Part shown: piece by piece, positions 8,441 to 17,369 of the stretch | Layout: each line of letters starts with the position of its first letter | Position numbering within the stretch: position 1 is the first letter of the stretch | Assembly: GCA_007125845.1 (NCBI GenBank) | Contig: SLCK01000029.1 | Span: 1 to 46,344, forward strand | DNA length: 46,344 bases | Reading direction: 5' to 3' | Source: Gemmatimonadota bacterium | GTDB taxonomy: Bacteria > Gemmatimonadota > Gemmatimonadetes > Longimicrobiales > Gaopeijiaceae | Translations under genes and position numbers: made by a program | The notes under the pieces: generated by a model | The model's database searches: none | What the model saw: the letters and a program-made list of their open reading frames with translations, nothing else | Told to the model about the DNA's origin: nothing

Positions 8441-9584
8441 CTCCCACCTCCGCGTCGTGATCCTAGCCGGGGGGATCGGGTCGCGCTTCTGGCCGGCCAG
8501 CTCCCCGGCGAGGCCCAAGCAGCTCCTCCCGCTGGGCGCCGAGCGATCGCTCATCGCGCAGACGATCGATCGGGCGCTCGCGCTCGCCCCGAAACGCGCG
8601 ATCTCGGTCCTCACGGGTGCCCACCTCATCGGTTCCTTCCGGGAGTCGATTCCGGAGCTGGATCCCGATCAGTTCTGGATCGAGCCCCGGGCGCGCGGTA
8701 CGGCTCCAGTCCTGACGTGGGCCGCGCATCGGATCCACCGGCGGGATCCCGAGGCGGTCATGGTGTCGCTGCACGCGGATCACAGCATCGAGCCGGTCTC
8801 CGCATTCGTGGAGCTCCTCCACCGCGCGGTCGCGCTCGCGAGGCAGGAGGATCTTCTCCTCACGATCGCGGTTCCACCGAGCCGACCGGAGACCGGCTAC
8901 GGGTACCTGCGGACCGGAGACCTCCTCGCCGCGGAGGACGACCTGCGCGCGTGGCGCGTCGAGGCGTTCCGTGAGAAGCCCGACGCGTCCACGGCCATGG
9001 CCTACCTTTCGCGGGGACATTTCTGGAATAGCGGGATCTTCATCCTGCCCGTCTCCCGCTTCCTCGACGAGGTTCGACTCCATGCCCCCGAGATCGGGCA
9101 GCACCTCTCCCTCCTCGAGCTCGGGGAGGAATCCGCTTTCTTCGAGGCCGTGCCCACCATCTCGGTGGACGAAGCGGTCCTCGAACGCAGCGGTTCGGTG
9201 GGTGCCGTTCGCGCGACGTTCGAGTGGGACGACATCGGCAACTGGGACGCCCTCCTGCGCACGGGCGAACGGGATGCGGACGGCAACTGGCGCCGGGGAG
9301 AGAGCTTCGCCTTCGAGAGCGCCGACTCGGTGGTGTGGGCCGAGGACGGCCCCGTGGTCCTCTTCGGCGTCCGCGATCTGGTCGTGGTCCGGGCCGGCGG
9401 CGTCACCCTCGTGGCCGACCGGAACCTTGCGCCGGAGTTGAAGCGGCTCCTGCAGAGGCTTCCGCCCCGCTTCCTCGAGGGCGCCTCCCGGCGGGACGAA
9501 CCCGGCGATCCAGGAGACGCCCCGGATTCGTCACCGGGGGATCCGACACCCCAGGACCCGTCACCCGGAGATTCGAGCCCGTGA
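8427..9584 (+). CDS. manC: Mannose-1-phosphate guanylyltransferase
   Basis: Nucleotidyltransferase that makes GDP-mannose from GTP and mannose-1-phosphate for surface glycans. The signature VVILAGGIGSRFWPASS..PKQLL is at the N-terminus, with VEAFREKPD, FWNSGIFILP and the metal/sugar region FEWDDIGNWDALL further on. The product is 385 residues, monofunctional (no C-terminal isomerase domain). The start TTG 8427 lies inside the upstream gene; a GTG at 8457 would start directly at the glycine loop and is less likely. The last ~30 residues are a Pro/Asp/Ser-rich repeat tail with PGD and DSSP units, probably disordered. GDP-mannose as product is by family; other hexose-1-phosphates cannot be excluded. 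Confidence 0.9.
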   Translation: MRHVDSHLRVVILAGGIGSRFWPASSPARPKQLLPLGAERSLIAQTIDRALALAPKRAISVLTGAHLIGSFRESIPELDPDQFWIEPRARGTAPVLTWAAHRIHRRDPEAVMVSLHADHSIEPVSAFVELLHRAVALARQEDLLLTIAVPPSRPETGYGYLRTGDLLAAEDDLRAWRVEAFREKPDASTAMAYLSRGHFWNSGIFILPVSRFLDEVRLHAPEIGQHLSLLELGEESAFFEAVPTISVDEAVLERSGSVGAVRATFEWDDIGNWDALLRTGERDADGNWRRGESFAFESADSVVWAEDGPVVLFGVRDLVVVRAGGVTLVADRNLAPELKRLLQRLPPRFLEGASRRDEPGDPGDAPDSSPGDPTPQDPSPGDSSP

Positions 9585-10894
9585 GGCGGACACTCCTTCT
9601 CTTCGACGACGCCACGGGCCGGGGCTGGGAGCCCTTCGCCCTCACCCGCCCGGCGGGAGAGCTACTCTTCGGAGCCCTCTTTCTCCGAGAGCGCATCGAG
9701 CGCTCCCTCGGGCTGCCCGCTGCGGCGTACCTGTCCACCGGCCGGCTTGCGGGATTCGAGGAGGAGGGGGCGCCGGCGGTCCTGGGAGAGGCAGCTGAAC
9801 CCGAGGAGGCCGAACGACTCATCCTCTCCTCGCGCTACGTGCCGCCCCTGCCTCGCGAAGGCGGACACCGCCCCGGCCTCGGCCTCCCGGACTCCGCACC
9901 GCCCGGCGGTGCCACGCTCTGGGCCTCCGGCGAGCCGATCGGTTGGCTACTTCCCCCGGACGAGCCCATTCCTCCTGAGGCGCACCTCCTTGCGCCGACC
10001 GAAGGCACCTCCGGTACCCGGGCTCGCCTCGAGCTTCCGGGGCGATTGCTCGAGACGCCCTGGGAGTTGCTCTCCCGGAACACCGCCCGCATCCGGTCCG
10101 ACCTCGAGGTGCTCCATCCCGCCGGGGCCGGCGAGGGATCCGAATTGCTCGGTCCGCTTCCGGGGGTGCACCGGATCGGCAAGCATCCGGTGAGCGTCGC
10201 GCCGGGCGTGCGGGTGGATCCCGGGGCTGTGCTCGACTCCGAGGAGGGACCCATCCACCTTGGCCCCGGAGTGCGGGTCCACGCCCACACGCACCTCCGC
10301 GGACCCACCGTCGTCGGTCCAGATTCCACGCTCCTCGGCGGGTTGATCGAGTCGCTGGCCTGTGGCCCGGCGTGCAAGCTCGCGGGGGAGATCTCGTCGT
10401 CCGTGGTCCTCGGCTTCTCGAACAAGGCGCACTACGGCTATCTGGGGATCTCCCTGGTGGGCCGCTGGGTGAACCTCGGCGCCGGGACGACGAACTCGGA
10501 TCTCAAGAACAACTACGGCCCGATTCGGGTGGAGACCGCCGAGGGAACCGTGGACACCGGGCTCATCAAGCTGGGAGTCCTCCTCGGCGATCACGTGAAG
10601 ACGGGCATCGGAACGCTGCTCAACTCGGGAACGTCGATCGGGGCGGGGTCGAACGTCTTCGGCGGAGAGATGCCCGACAGGCGGGTGCCTCCTTTCACCT
10701 GGGGAGGCACGGAGGCGTCGACGGTTCACCGGCTGGAGCCGTTCCTGGTGACCGCAGAGCGGGCGATGGCCCGCCGCGACGTAGCGCTGGCCCCCGGACT
10801 GCGGCGCTTCTTCGAGCAGGCGTGGGAGGACTCTCGAGGCCAGGAGGCGTCCGGGAGATCCGAGGGGCCACGGGAATCAGAGACGTCCGGATGA
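9581..10894 (+). CDS. Sugar nucleotidyltransferase-like protein with left-handed beta-helix (GlmU-like)
   Basis: 437 residues. The N-terminal half begins RRTLLLFDDATGRGWEPFAL and resembles the degenerate nucleotidyltransferase domain seen in GlmU-like proteins, but lacks the standard GGxGTRxxP loop. From about residue 205 a hexapeptide-repeat left-handed beta-helix follows (VSVAPGVRVDPGAVL, IHLGPGVRVHAHTHL) and ends in a GlmU-like region with NKAHYGYLG, GAGTTNSDLKNNYG and GTGLL-type turns. An acetyltransferase or nucleotidyltransferase role on amino sugars is inferred. The start GTG 9581 overlaps the previous stop as GTGA, and the stop overlaps the next gene as ATGA. Confidence 0.78.
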   Translation: MRRTLLLFDDATGRGWEPFALTRPAGELLFGALFLRERIERSLGLPAAAYLSTGRLAGFEEEGAPAVLGEAAEPEEAERLILSSRYVPPLPREGGHRPGLGLPDSAPPGGATLWASGEPIGWLLPPDEPIPPEAHLLAPTEGTSGTRARLELPGRLLETPWELLSRNTARIRSDLEVLHPAGAGEGSELLGPLPGVHRIGKHPVSVAPGVRVDPGAVLDSEEGPIHLGPGVRVHAHTHLRGPTVVGPDSTLLGGLIESLACGPACKLAGEISSSVVLGFSNKAHYGYLGISLVGRWVNLGAGTTNSDLKNNYGPIRVETAEGTVDTGLIKLGVLLGDHVKTGIGTLLNSGTSIGAGSNVFGGEMPDRRVPPFTWGGTEASTVHRLEPFLVTAERAMARRDVALAPGLRRFFEQAWEDSRGQEASGRSEGPRESETSG

Positions 10895-11712
10895 GGGTTG
10901 CGATGCTCGGGAGCGGAAGCGGGGGAAATGCCACGCTCGTCGTCGGCGAGCGAACTCGGGTCCTCATCGACGCCGGCTTCAGCGCTCGACAGGTCGTCCG
11001 GCGCCTCGAGCTTCTCGGCGTCGAGCCCAACTCGGTCGATGCCATCGTGGTGACCCACGAGCACCGGGACCACACGCAGGGCATCGGCGTCTTTTCGCGC
11101 CGGTTCGGGACTCCGCTCTACCTGACCCCGGCCACCAGGGACGCCTGTGCCTCCCTGTTGAAGGGGGACGAGCCGGTCCGTGCCTACGCTCCGGGCACTT
11201 CCTTTCACGTGGGCGAGCTGCGGATCGATCCCTTTCTCACCGCCCACGACGCCGTGGATCCGGTGGCGATCACGGTGACGTCCGGAAGCTGTGGAACGAG
11301 GCTCGGGGTGGCGACCGATCTCGGACGGCCCACGGCCGCGATCCGGCACGCCCTCGCCGCCTGCGACTTCCTGATCCTCGAGAGCAACTACGACGAGTCC
11401 CTCCTCCGGACTGGCCCCTATCCCCCGTCCGTGCAAGCCCGCATCGCCTCATCGCACGGGCATCTGTCGAATCACGCGGCCGCCTCCCTCGCCCTGGACC
11501 TGCTTCACCCCGGGCTCGTGGGGCTCTTCCTCGCCCACCTCTCCGAGAAGTGCAACTGTCCGAAGCTCGCGCGCAGGGTCGTGCTCGGCGCGCTGCGCTC
11601 CAGGGGTTGGAAGGGGTACATCGAAGTGGCGCCGCAGGACGGGCCCACCGAGATGGTGGACGTCCCCGCACTGCGCACCCGGCGCGAGAACGGACAACTC
11701 TCGCTTTTCTAG
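10891..11712 (+). CDS. Metallo-beta-lactamase-fold hydrolase (YycJ/WalJ-like)
   Basis: 273 residues with the metal-binding signature THEHRDH, an N-terminal GSGSGGNATLV strand-loop, a third ligand region ATDLGR and the late motifs SSHGHLSNH and LAHLSEKCNCP. These match the YycJ/WalJ group of small MBL nucleases or phosphodiesterases, reported in Bacillus relatives to act on DNA ends. It is translationally coupled (ATGA) to the GlmU-like gene. Its last 4 nt overlap the end of the convergent rseP, leaving no room for a terminator. Substrate unknown. Confidence 0.88.
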   Translation: MRVAMLGSGSGGNATLVVGERTRVLIDAGFSARQVVRRLELLGVEPNSVDAIVVTHEHRDHTQGIGVFSRRFGTPLYLTPATRDACASLLKGDEPVRAYAPGTSFHVGELRIDPFLTAHDAVDPVAITVTSGSCGTRLGVATDLGRPTAAIRHALAACDFLILESNYDESLLRTGPYPPSVQARIASSHGHLSNHAAASLALDLLHPGLVGLFLAHLSEKCNCPKLARRVVLGALRSRGWKGYIEVAPQDGPTEMVDVPALRTRRENGQLSLF

Positions 11713-13067
11713 AGCCCGAAGAGCCGCAGGAAGTCGTTTCCGAGCGCGAGCGCCATGATTCCGATCAGCACCACGAACCCCACCTGACTCCAGCGCATTC
11801 GCTGCTCCACGGACAGAGGGCGGCCCCGGACGGCTTCGATGCCCAGGAAGACCAGATGGCCCCCGTCCAGCACCGGGATGGGCAGGAGGTTGAGAATGGC
11901 GAGGTTGATCGAGAAGAGGGCCATGAAGCGGAGGAAGACCGGGAGCCCTTCCGCGGCCGCCTGCCCCGACGCCTCTCCGATTGCCACGATGCTTCCGAGG
12001 TTGCGGGGAGAGATCTGGCCGGTAACGAGATCCCTCAAGAACCCGAGAATGAGCGCGGTGATCGCATAGGTCTCGTCCCAACCGGCCCGGACGGCCTCGA
12101 CGGGGGCGAGAGGAGAATACGCGACTCCGGGAAGGGCGGGCAGGACCCCGATCTGTCCGATGGTCCGCGGCTCTCCCGTGATCGGATCGAGATCCTGAAC
12201 CGCGTCCGGGGTCACCTCCCGGACCAGCTCGCCCCCGTCACGGAGGAGGGCGACCTGAATCTCGGTATCCGGGTTCTGCTGGACGATGCTCACGAACTCG
12301 GGCCATGTGGCGATCTCGCCGCCGTCCACGCCGATCACCCGGTCCCCCCTCTGAATTCCGGCACGGTCCGCGGGTGTGCCCGGATTCACGGCCTGCACGA
12401 CCGGATCCGCCCAGAACTCCATCGACCGGTAGATCCTTCGGCGCTCCTCCTCTCCGGTCAGCTCGACCGTCACGGAGCCCTCGGGATCGGTGAAGGTGAA
12501 GGTGACGGGTCCTTCCGGAGCCTCGAGGATTCCCTCCCGGACGTCGCCCCAGTGCACCACCTCGCGGTCTCCGATGCTCAGGAGGGTCGCACCGGGGGGG
12601 ATCTCGGCGAGCGCCGAGGCCTCGGCCGGAAGCGCAGCGCCCCTCACCGTGCCCAGTCGGGTCGTGTCCATCTCCGGGTTGCCCCAGCCCGCGGCCACGA
12701 CCGTGTAGGCCAGAAAGGCGAACGCCATGTTCATGAGCACCCCGGCCGAGATCACCCAGGCCCGAGCCCAGACCGGCTTGTTGTCGAAGTCGTCCGATCC
12801 CGACCCGGCCGGTTGCCCCTCCTGTTTCCCGCCCTCGATCGCCTCCATGACCTCGTCGTTCATGCCCCCGAGCTTCACATAGCCGCCGAGCGGGACGGCG
12901 CTCAGCACGTACTCGGTCTCGCCTCGAGTGAATCCGAAGACGCGGGGGCCGAGCCCTATGGAGAAGCGCTCCACCCTCACACCCACCGAGCGCGCGGCCA
13001 GAAAATGGCCGAGCTCGTGTACGAAGATGAGCACACCCAGAACGATGATTGTCGCGATTATGGTCAT
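11709..13067 (-). CDS. rseP: RIP metalloprotease RseP (site-2 protease)
   Basis: Intramembrane zinc protease that cleaves anti-sigma factors and remnant signal peptides. The zinc motif HELGHFLAA lies in the first membrane helix and the second ligand motif NLLPIPVLDGGHL near the C-terminus. Between them is a periplasmic stretch with PDZ folds, one ending VQAVNPGTPADRAGIQRGDRV. A last pair of membrane helices closes the 452-residue protein (family range). The start ATG 13067 overlaps the dxr stop as ATGA. It is the last gene of the ten-gene operon starting at rplM; the dxr-rseP pairing is common in bacteria. Confidence 0.96.
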   Translation of the reverse strand: MTIIATIIVLGVLIFVHELGHFLAARSVGVRVERFSIGLGPRVFGFTRGETEYVLSAVPLGGYVKLGGMNDEVMEAIEGGKQEGQPAGSGSDDFDNKPVWARAWVISAGVLMNMAFAFLAYTVVAAGWGNPEMDTTRLGTVRGAALPAEASALAEIPPGATLLSIGDREVVHWGDVREGILEAPEGPVTFTFTDPEGSVTVELTGEEERRRIYRSMEFWADPVVQAVNPGTPADRAGIQRGDRVIGVDGGEIATWPEFVSIVQQNPDTEIQVALLRDGGELVREVTPDAVQDLDPITGEPRTIGQIGVLPALPGVAYSPLAPVEAVRAGWDETYAITALILGFLRDLVTGQISPRNLGSIVAIGEASGQAAAEGLPVFLRFMALFSINLAILNLLPIPVLDGGHLVFLGIEAVRGRPLSVEQRMRWSQVGFVVLIGIMALALGNDFLRLFGL

Positions 13068-14311
13068 GTATCGGACTCCGGCGGAGCCGGCTTGTGATGC
13101 GGGAGAAGGGAACGGGCGACGCTCCGTGCCTGGCGGTCCGCCTCGAGAACGTCCCCGATCCCCGTGACCTTCCGGCTTCCAACGCGCACCAGCGTCTCTC
13201 CGACGACCTCCCAGATTCCCGGGAAGCGGATCTCCTCGGCAAGAAACGCCGACACGGCGACTTCGTTCGCCGCGTTGAATACCGCCGACGCGGTTCCGCC
13301 GGCTCGTCCCGCCTCGATCCCCATCCCAAGCAGGGGAAACGCCTCCCGGTCAGGCGCCTCGAAGGTCAGCGGGGACGATCGGATCGGATCGAAGGTCCTG
13401 AGCTCCTCGTCTCCCACCCGCGCCGGATAGGTCAGCGCATAGAGGATCGGAAGCTCCATGGTAGGAAACCCCATTTGGGCCATGACGGATCCATCCACGA
13501 ACTCGACGAAGGAGTGCACGATGGATTGCGGGTGGACGACCACCTCGATCCGATCGTACGGAACGCCGTAGAGAAAGTGCGCTTCGATCACCTCGAGCGC
13601 CTTGTTGGCCAGCGTCGCCGAGTCGATCGAGATCTTGGCGCCCATCTCCCAGGTCGGATGGTCGAGGGCGTCGGCGGGAGTCACCCGCGCGAGACGCTCC
13701 GAGCTCCAGCCCCGGAAGGGCCCGCCCGAGGCGGTGAGTCCGATGCGGGCGATCGATGCCTCGGGATCTCCGTTCAGGCACTGCAGGATCGCCGAATGTT
13801 CGGAATCCACGGGCACGAGCTCGCCCCCGCCCCGACGAATCGCCTCGAGGACCAGGTCTCCGCCGGCCACCAGCGACTCCTTGTTCGCGAGCGCGACCCG
13901 CTTGCCCGCCTCGAGGGCAACGAGCGAGGGCTCGAGGCCCGCGAATCCGACCAGCGCATTGAGGACGACGTCTACGTCCGGCCGCACGACGGCATCCAGA
14001 ATCGCCTGTCTGCCTCCCGCCCATTCGGCACCGTTCTCTCGGCACCGTGAGTAGGCGTCCTCGTCGGCCACGACCACCCGGTCGGGCCGGTGTTCGTGCA
14101 CCTGCCGCTCCAGCTCCTCCACGGACCGATTCGCGACGAGCACCGTGACGTCGAAGCGCTCCGGATGCCGCCGGATCACATTCAGCGCGCTCGTACCGAT
14201 CGAGCCGGTGGAGCCGAGAATGGCCACACGAAGCGGACGGGCACCGTCCTCACGAGGAGACCTGCGGCGCACCGTGCCGAGAGAGGTCGAGCCGAAGTCC
14301 GGGTGCGTCAT
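13064..14311 (-). CDS. dxr: 1-deoxy-D-xylulose 5-phosphate reductoisomerase
   Basis: Second step of the MEP isoprenoid pathway: NADPH-dependent conversion of DXP to 2-C-methylerythritol 4-phosphate. The Rossmann loop GSTGSIGTSAL begins near residue 33, after an extra leader of about 27 residues; NKESLVAGG, VPVDSEHSAI (metal), GPFRGW, HPTWEMGAKISIDSAT and HPQSIVHS (substrate/metal loop) all follow. It is 415 residues. It overlaps cdsA and rseP by 4 nt on each side, and with uppS in the same operon it couples isoprenoid supply to undecaprenyl phosphate formation. Confidence 0.97.
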   Translation of the reverse strand: MTHPDFGSTSLGTVRRRSPREDGARPLRVAILGSTGSIGTSALNVIRRHPERFDVTVLVANRSVEELERQVHEHRPDRVVVADEDAYSRCRENGAEWAGGRQAILDAVVRPDVDVVLNALVGFAGLEPSLVALEAGKRVALANKESLVAGGDLVLEAIRRGGGELVPVDSEHSAILQCLNGDPEASIARIGLTASGGPFRGWSSERLARVTPADALDHPTWEMGAKISIDSATLANKALEVIEAHFLYGVPYDRIEVVVHPQSIVHSFVEFVDGSVMAQMGFPTMELPILYALTYPARVGDEELRTFDPIRSSPLTFEAPDREAFPLLGMGIEAGRAGGTASAVFNAANEVAVSAFLAEEIRFPGIWEVVGETLVRVGSRKVTGIGDVLEADRQARSVARSLLPHHKPAPPESDT

Positions 14312-15186
14312 CGCAGAAAGTAGGGGAGGAGGGCGTAGGTCACCGGAATGGTGAACAACAGCGAGTCGAATCGGTCCAGGACGCCTCCGTGTCCCGGGAG
14401 GAGCGATCCGGAGTCCTTCACTCCCGCTTCCCGCTTGAGGAGAGATTCCGCCAGATCACCCACCTGGGCTACGAAACCGATCAGAAGCCCCAGGAAAGCG
14501 CCCGAGAGAACCGGCAACACCATGCCGGTCCCCCCCGGCCCGAGGAGGAGGACTGCGAAAAGCCCGGCACCCAAGGTAGCGCCGATCAGCCCACCGATCC
14601 CTCCCTCGACCGTCTTTCCCGGACTCACCGACGGCCGCAGCTTCCGTCGTCCCCAGCGTTGCCCTACGAAATACGCGGCCGAATCGCCACTCCAAGTCGC
14701 GACGACCGGAAAGATCAGGAGGAGGGCGCCCTCCCACCCGACCGCTCCCCCCCCGGCCTGGGGCAGCGAGCGGAGGTGTACCGCGAAGGCCAGCGTCGCC
14801 CCGACGTACACCACTCCGAAGAGGGTGGAGGCCACGGCGACCAGGGGGCCACCCCCGGAATCCCGCCAGAGCACCGAACCGGCCAACGTCGCCAGGGTGA
14901 GCCCCAGGAGGATCCACCAGGCCACCACGCTCCACGACTCCACCGAGCCCGTCCACGCGGCGGCCAGGACGAGCACCACCGCCGCCGGGATCCCGATCCA
15001 CGAGAAGGGCGTCCAACCGCTCGCGCCGGCCAGGCGGTAGACCTCGCGGGTCCCCTGTGCGGCGATCAGGGCGAGGACGCACGCCACGGCCCACGCGCCC
15101 AGATACACCACGCCGATGCCGACGGGAATTCCCACCGCGGCGACCCCGACACGACGCCCCAACTCGCCTCCCCCAATCGGTCCCAT
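14308..15186 (-). CDS. cdsA: Phosphatidate cytidylyltransferase
   Basis: Makes CDP-diacylglycerol from CTP and phosphatidic acid, the branch point of phospholipid synthesis, in the inner membrane. The 292-residue protein has about eight hydrophobic helices and the CDP-DAG synthase signature near the C-terminus: SLLKREAGVKDSG followed by LLPGHGGVLDRFDS. It also shows SPGKTVEGGIGG, typical of the family. It lies 21 nt downstream of uppS and overlaps dxr by 4 nt. Confidence 0.95.
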   Translation of the reverse strand: MGPIGGGELGRRVGVAAVGIPVGIGVVYLGAWAVACVLALIAAQGTREVYRLAGASGWTPFSWIGIPAAVVLVLAAAWTGSVESWSVVAWWILLGLTLATLAGSVLWRDSGGGPLVAVASTLFGVVYVGATLAFAVHLRSLPQAGGGAVGWEGALLLIFPVVATWSGDSAAYFVGQRWGRRKLRPSVSPGKTVEGGIGGLIGATLGAGLFAVLLLGPGGTGMVLPVLSGAFLGLLIGFVAQVGDLAESLLKREAGVKDSGSLLPGHGGVLDRFDSLLFTIPVTYALLPYFLR

Positions 15187-15207
15187 TCGGGAGTGCGGCC
15201 AGCGCCC

Positions 15208-15951
15208 TCAGCCGGCGGACACCCGGCCGAACCGCCGCTCCCGCCTCTGGTATTCCGCCAGGGCGTGAAAGAGATCCTCCCGGGTGAAGTCCGGCCAGAG
15301 GCAAGGGGTGATATGGAACTCGGTGTAGGCCAGCTGCCAGAGCATGAAGTTCGAGATGCGGAATTCCGCCGACGTCCGGATCAGGAGGTCGGGGTCGGGC
15401 AGCCCCCCCGTGTGAAGCGCACCCGAAAGGGCCTTGGAGTCGATCTCCTCGGGGGCGATCTCGCCTGCGGCCACCTTCCGGGCGAGGATGCGCGTCGCCC
15501 GGAGGATGTCGGCACGGCCCGAATAGGAGATCATCAGATTGAGGCGGAGCTGGTCGCCCCCGGACGTCACGCGCTGGATGCACTCCACGGCGTCTCGGGC
15601 TTCGGGATCCATCCGATCGAGATCGCCGAGCACCCGGACCTCTACCCCTTTCTCGTGGAGCTCGTCCTGCTCCTTCTCGACGTAGATCTTCAGGAGGGTC
15701 ATGAGCGCCCGGATCTCCTCCTCCGGCCGCTGCCAGTTTTCCGTGGAGAACGCGAAGAGCGTCAGAATCTCGATGCCGGCCTCGACGGAGCCCTCGATCA
15801 CCTCGCGGACGGCCTTCATTCCTTCCCAGTGTCCCTCGTGTCGGGGAAGGCTCCGCCCCGCAGCCCACCGCCCGTTCCCATCCATGATCACCGCCACATG
15901 GCGTGGGATGGGACCGTCTGGGAGATAGTGAGGGACGGCGTCGCGACTCAT
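15208..15951 (-). CDS. uppS: Undecaprenyl diphosphate synthase (cis-prenyltransferase)
   Basis: Elongates farnesyl diphosphate with isopentenyl units to the C55 lipid carrier for peptidoglycan and glycans. It has HVAVIMDGNGRWA with the catalytic Asp, FAFSTENWQRP, and RTSAEFRISNFMLWQ. That last motif reads RTSAE where most family members have RTSGE. From ATG 15951 it is 247 residues, the standard size. An alternative GTG at 16026 would overlap the frr stop as GTGA, like other junctions here, and add 25 residues. The ribosome site is weak at both, so the start is uncertain. Confidence 0.94.
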   Translation of the reverse strand: MSRDAVPHYLPDGPIPRHVAVIMDGNGRWAAGRSLPRHEGHWEGMKAVREVIEGSVEAGIEILTLFAFSTENWQRPEEEIRALMTLLKIYVEKEQDELHEKGVEVRVLGDLDRMDPEARDAVECIQRVTSGGDQLRLNLMISYSGRADILRATRILARKVAAGEIAPEEIDSKALSGALHTGGLPDPDLLIRTSAEFRISNFMLWQLAYTEFHITPCLWPDFTREDLFHALAEYQRRERRFGRVSAG

Positions 15952-16022
15952 GATCGGAAGATGTCCGGGATCTCCGGAGGTGTCAAAGGCGGAAGGAAAG
16001 CTCGGAACGGGGCCGCCGGACG

Positions 16023-16574
16023 TCACAGCGTCAGGACTTCCTTTTCCTTCGTCGCAAGTAGATCATCGATCTGGCCCGTGTACCGATCGGTGAGCTTCTG
16101 GATCTCGTCCATGGCCCGGCGGCCCTCATCGTCGGAGAGCTCGCCTTCCTTCATGCGCCCCTTGATCTCGTCGTTCCCCTCTCGGCGAGCATGCCGGATG
16201 GAGACCCGGCCCTCCTCCGCCATCTTGTGCAGGACCCGCACGAACTCCTGCCGGCGCTCCTCGTTGAGAGGGGGAACCGGCACCCTCACGATCTGGCCGT
16301 CGTTGCTGGGGTTCAAGCCCAGGTCGGCCTGGAGGATTCCCTTCTCGACCTCGCCGATCAACGACGCGTCGAAGGGCTGGACCACGATGAGCGAGGCTTC
16401 CGGAGCCGAAACGGTGGCGACCTGGTTCAGCGGCAGAGAGGACCCGTAGGCTTCCACACGCACCGTGTCCAGGACCGCGGCGTTGGCTTTTCCGGTGCGC
16501 ACGGTGGAGAACTCTCTGCGCACGGCTTCAAGCGCTTCCTCCATCTGACGCTTCACATTCTCGATTGTGGGCAT
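16023..16574 (-). CDS. frr: Ribosome recycling factor
   Basis: Splits post-termination ribosomes together with EF-G. The 183-residue product has family length and the recognisable segments FSTVRTGKANAAVLDTV, SLPLNQVATVSAPEA, and IRHARREGNDEIK towards the three-helix bundle. ATG 16574 starts at PTIENVKRQMEEAL and has a GAGG site about 11 nt away. Upstream in-frame codons to 16697 are rejected as they give an Arg/Pro leader. It follows pyrH by 70 nt. Confidence 0.97.
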   Translation of the reverse strand: MPTIENVKRQMEEALEAVRREFSTVRTGKANAAVLDTVRVEAYGSSLPLNQVATVSAPEASLIVVQPFDASLIGEVEKGILQADLGLNPSNDGQIVRVPVPPLNEERRQEFVRVLHKMAEEGRVSIRHARREGNDEIKGRMKEGELSDDEGRRAMDEIQKLTDRYTGQIDDLLATKEKEVLTL

Positions 16575-16644
16575 CGGATCGCTATCCTCGTTGCTGTACG
16601 TTGTTGGGCCTGGGAGGGGCGGGGCCCTGAAGCCCCGGGGCGTC

Positions 16645-17364
16645 CTACGAAACGAGAGTGCCGACCGACTCCCCGCGGATGGCGGCGCCGACCGCACCGG
16701 AGCGACTCAGGTCGAGGACGATGATGGGGAGATCGTTCTCCTTGCACAGGGACACGGCCGGTGCATCCATCACGCCCAGCTCCCGACTCACCACCTCCTG
16801 GAACGAGATCGTGGGAATGAAGGTCGCGTCCGGATCCTCCTCCGGGTCGGCCGTATACACACCGGAGACCTTCGTCGCCTTGATGATCACGTCCGCTCCC
16901 ATCTCGATCCCCCGCAGGACCGCTGCCGTGTCGGTCGAGAAGTACGGATTTCCGGTGCCTCCGGCGAACAGCACCACTCGACCCTTCTCCAGGTGCCGGA
17001 GGGCCCTGCGTCGGATGTACGGCTCCGCCAACTCCTCCATCCGGATGGCGGTCATCACCCGGGTCTCTACGCCCTTCCGCTCGAGCATGTCCTGGAGCGC
17101 CATCGCGTTGATGATCGTCGCGAGCATCCCCATGTAATCGGCAGTGACCCGATCCATTCCCCGCTGGGAAGCGATGGTGCCGCGAACGATGTTCCCTCCG
17201 CCGACGACGATGCCCAGTCCGACCCCCATCTCGTGCACCCGCTTCACCTCTTCGGTGAGCCGATCCACAACCGGAGGATCGATACCGAATCCCCGCTCTC
17301 CGGCCAGGGCTTCGCCGGACAGCTTGAGAAGCACCGTCTGATACTTGAGCTCGTCTTCGCTCAC
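16645..17364 (-). CDS. pyrH: Uridylate kinase
   Basis: Amino-acid-kinase-fold UMP kinase, hexameric, allosterically controlled by GTP and UTP. The 239-residue sequence has LLKLSGEALAG at the N-terminus, IVVGGGNIVRG, the UMP-binding DYMGMLATIINAMAL, GTGNPYFSTDTAA, and KVSGVYTADP. All are standard. It starts at GTG 17364, 5 nt after the tsf stop, and precedes frr in the usual order. Confidence 0.97.
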   Translation of the reverse strand: MSEDELKYQTVLLKLSGEALAGERGFGIDPPVVDRLTEEVKRVHEMGVGLGIVVGGGNIVRGTIASQRGMDRVTADYMGMLATIINAMALQDMLERKGVETRVMTAIRMEELAEPYIRRRALRHLEKGRVVLFAGGTGNPYFSTDTAAVLRGIEMGADVIIKATKVSGVYTADPEEDPDATFIPTISFQEVVSRELGVMDAPAVSLCKENDLPIIVLDLSRSGAVGAAIRGESVGTLVS

Positions 17365-17369
17365 CGGAC

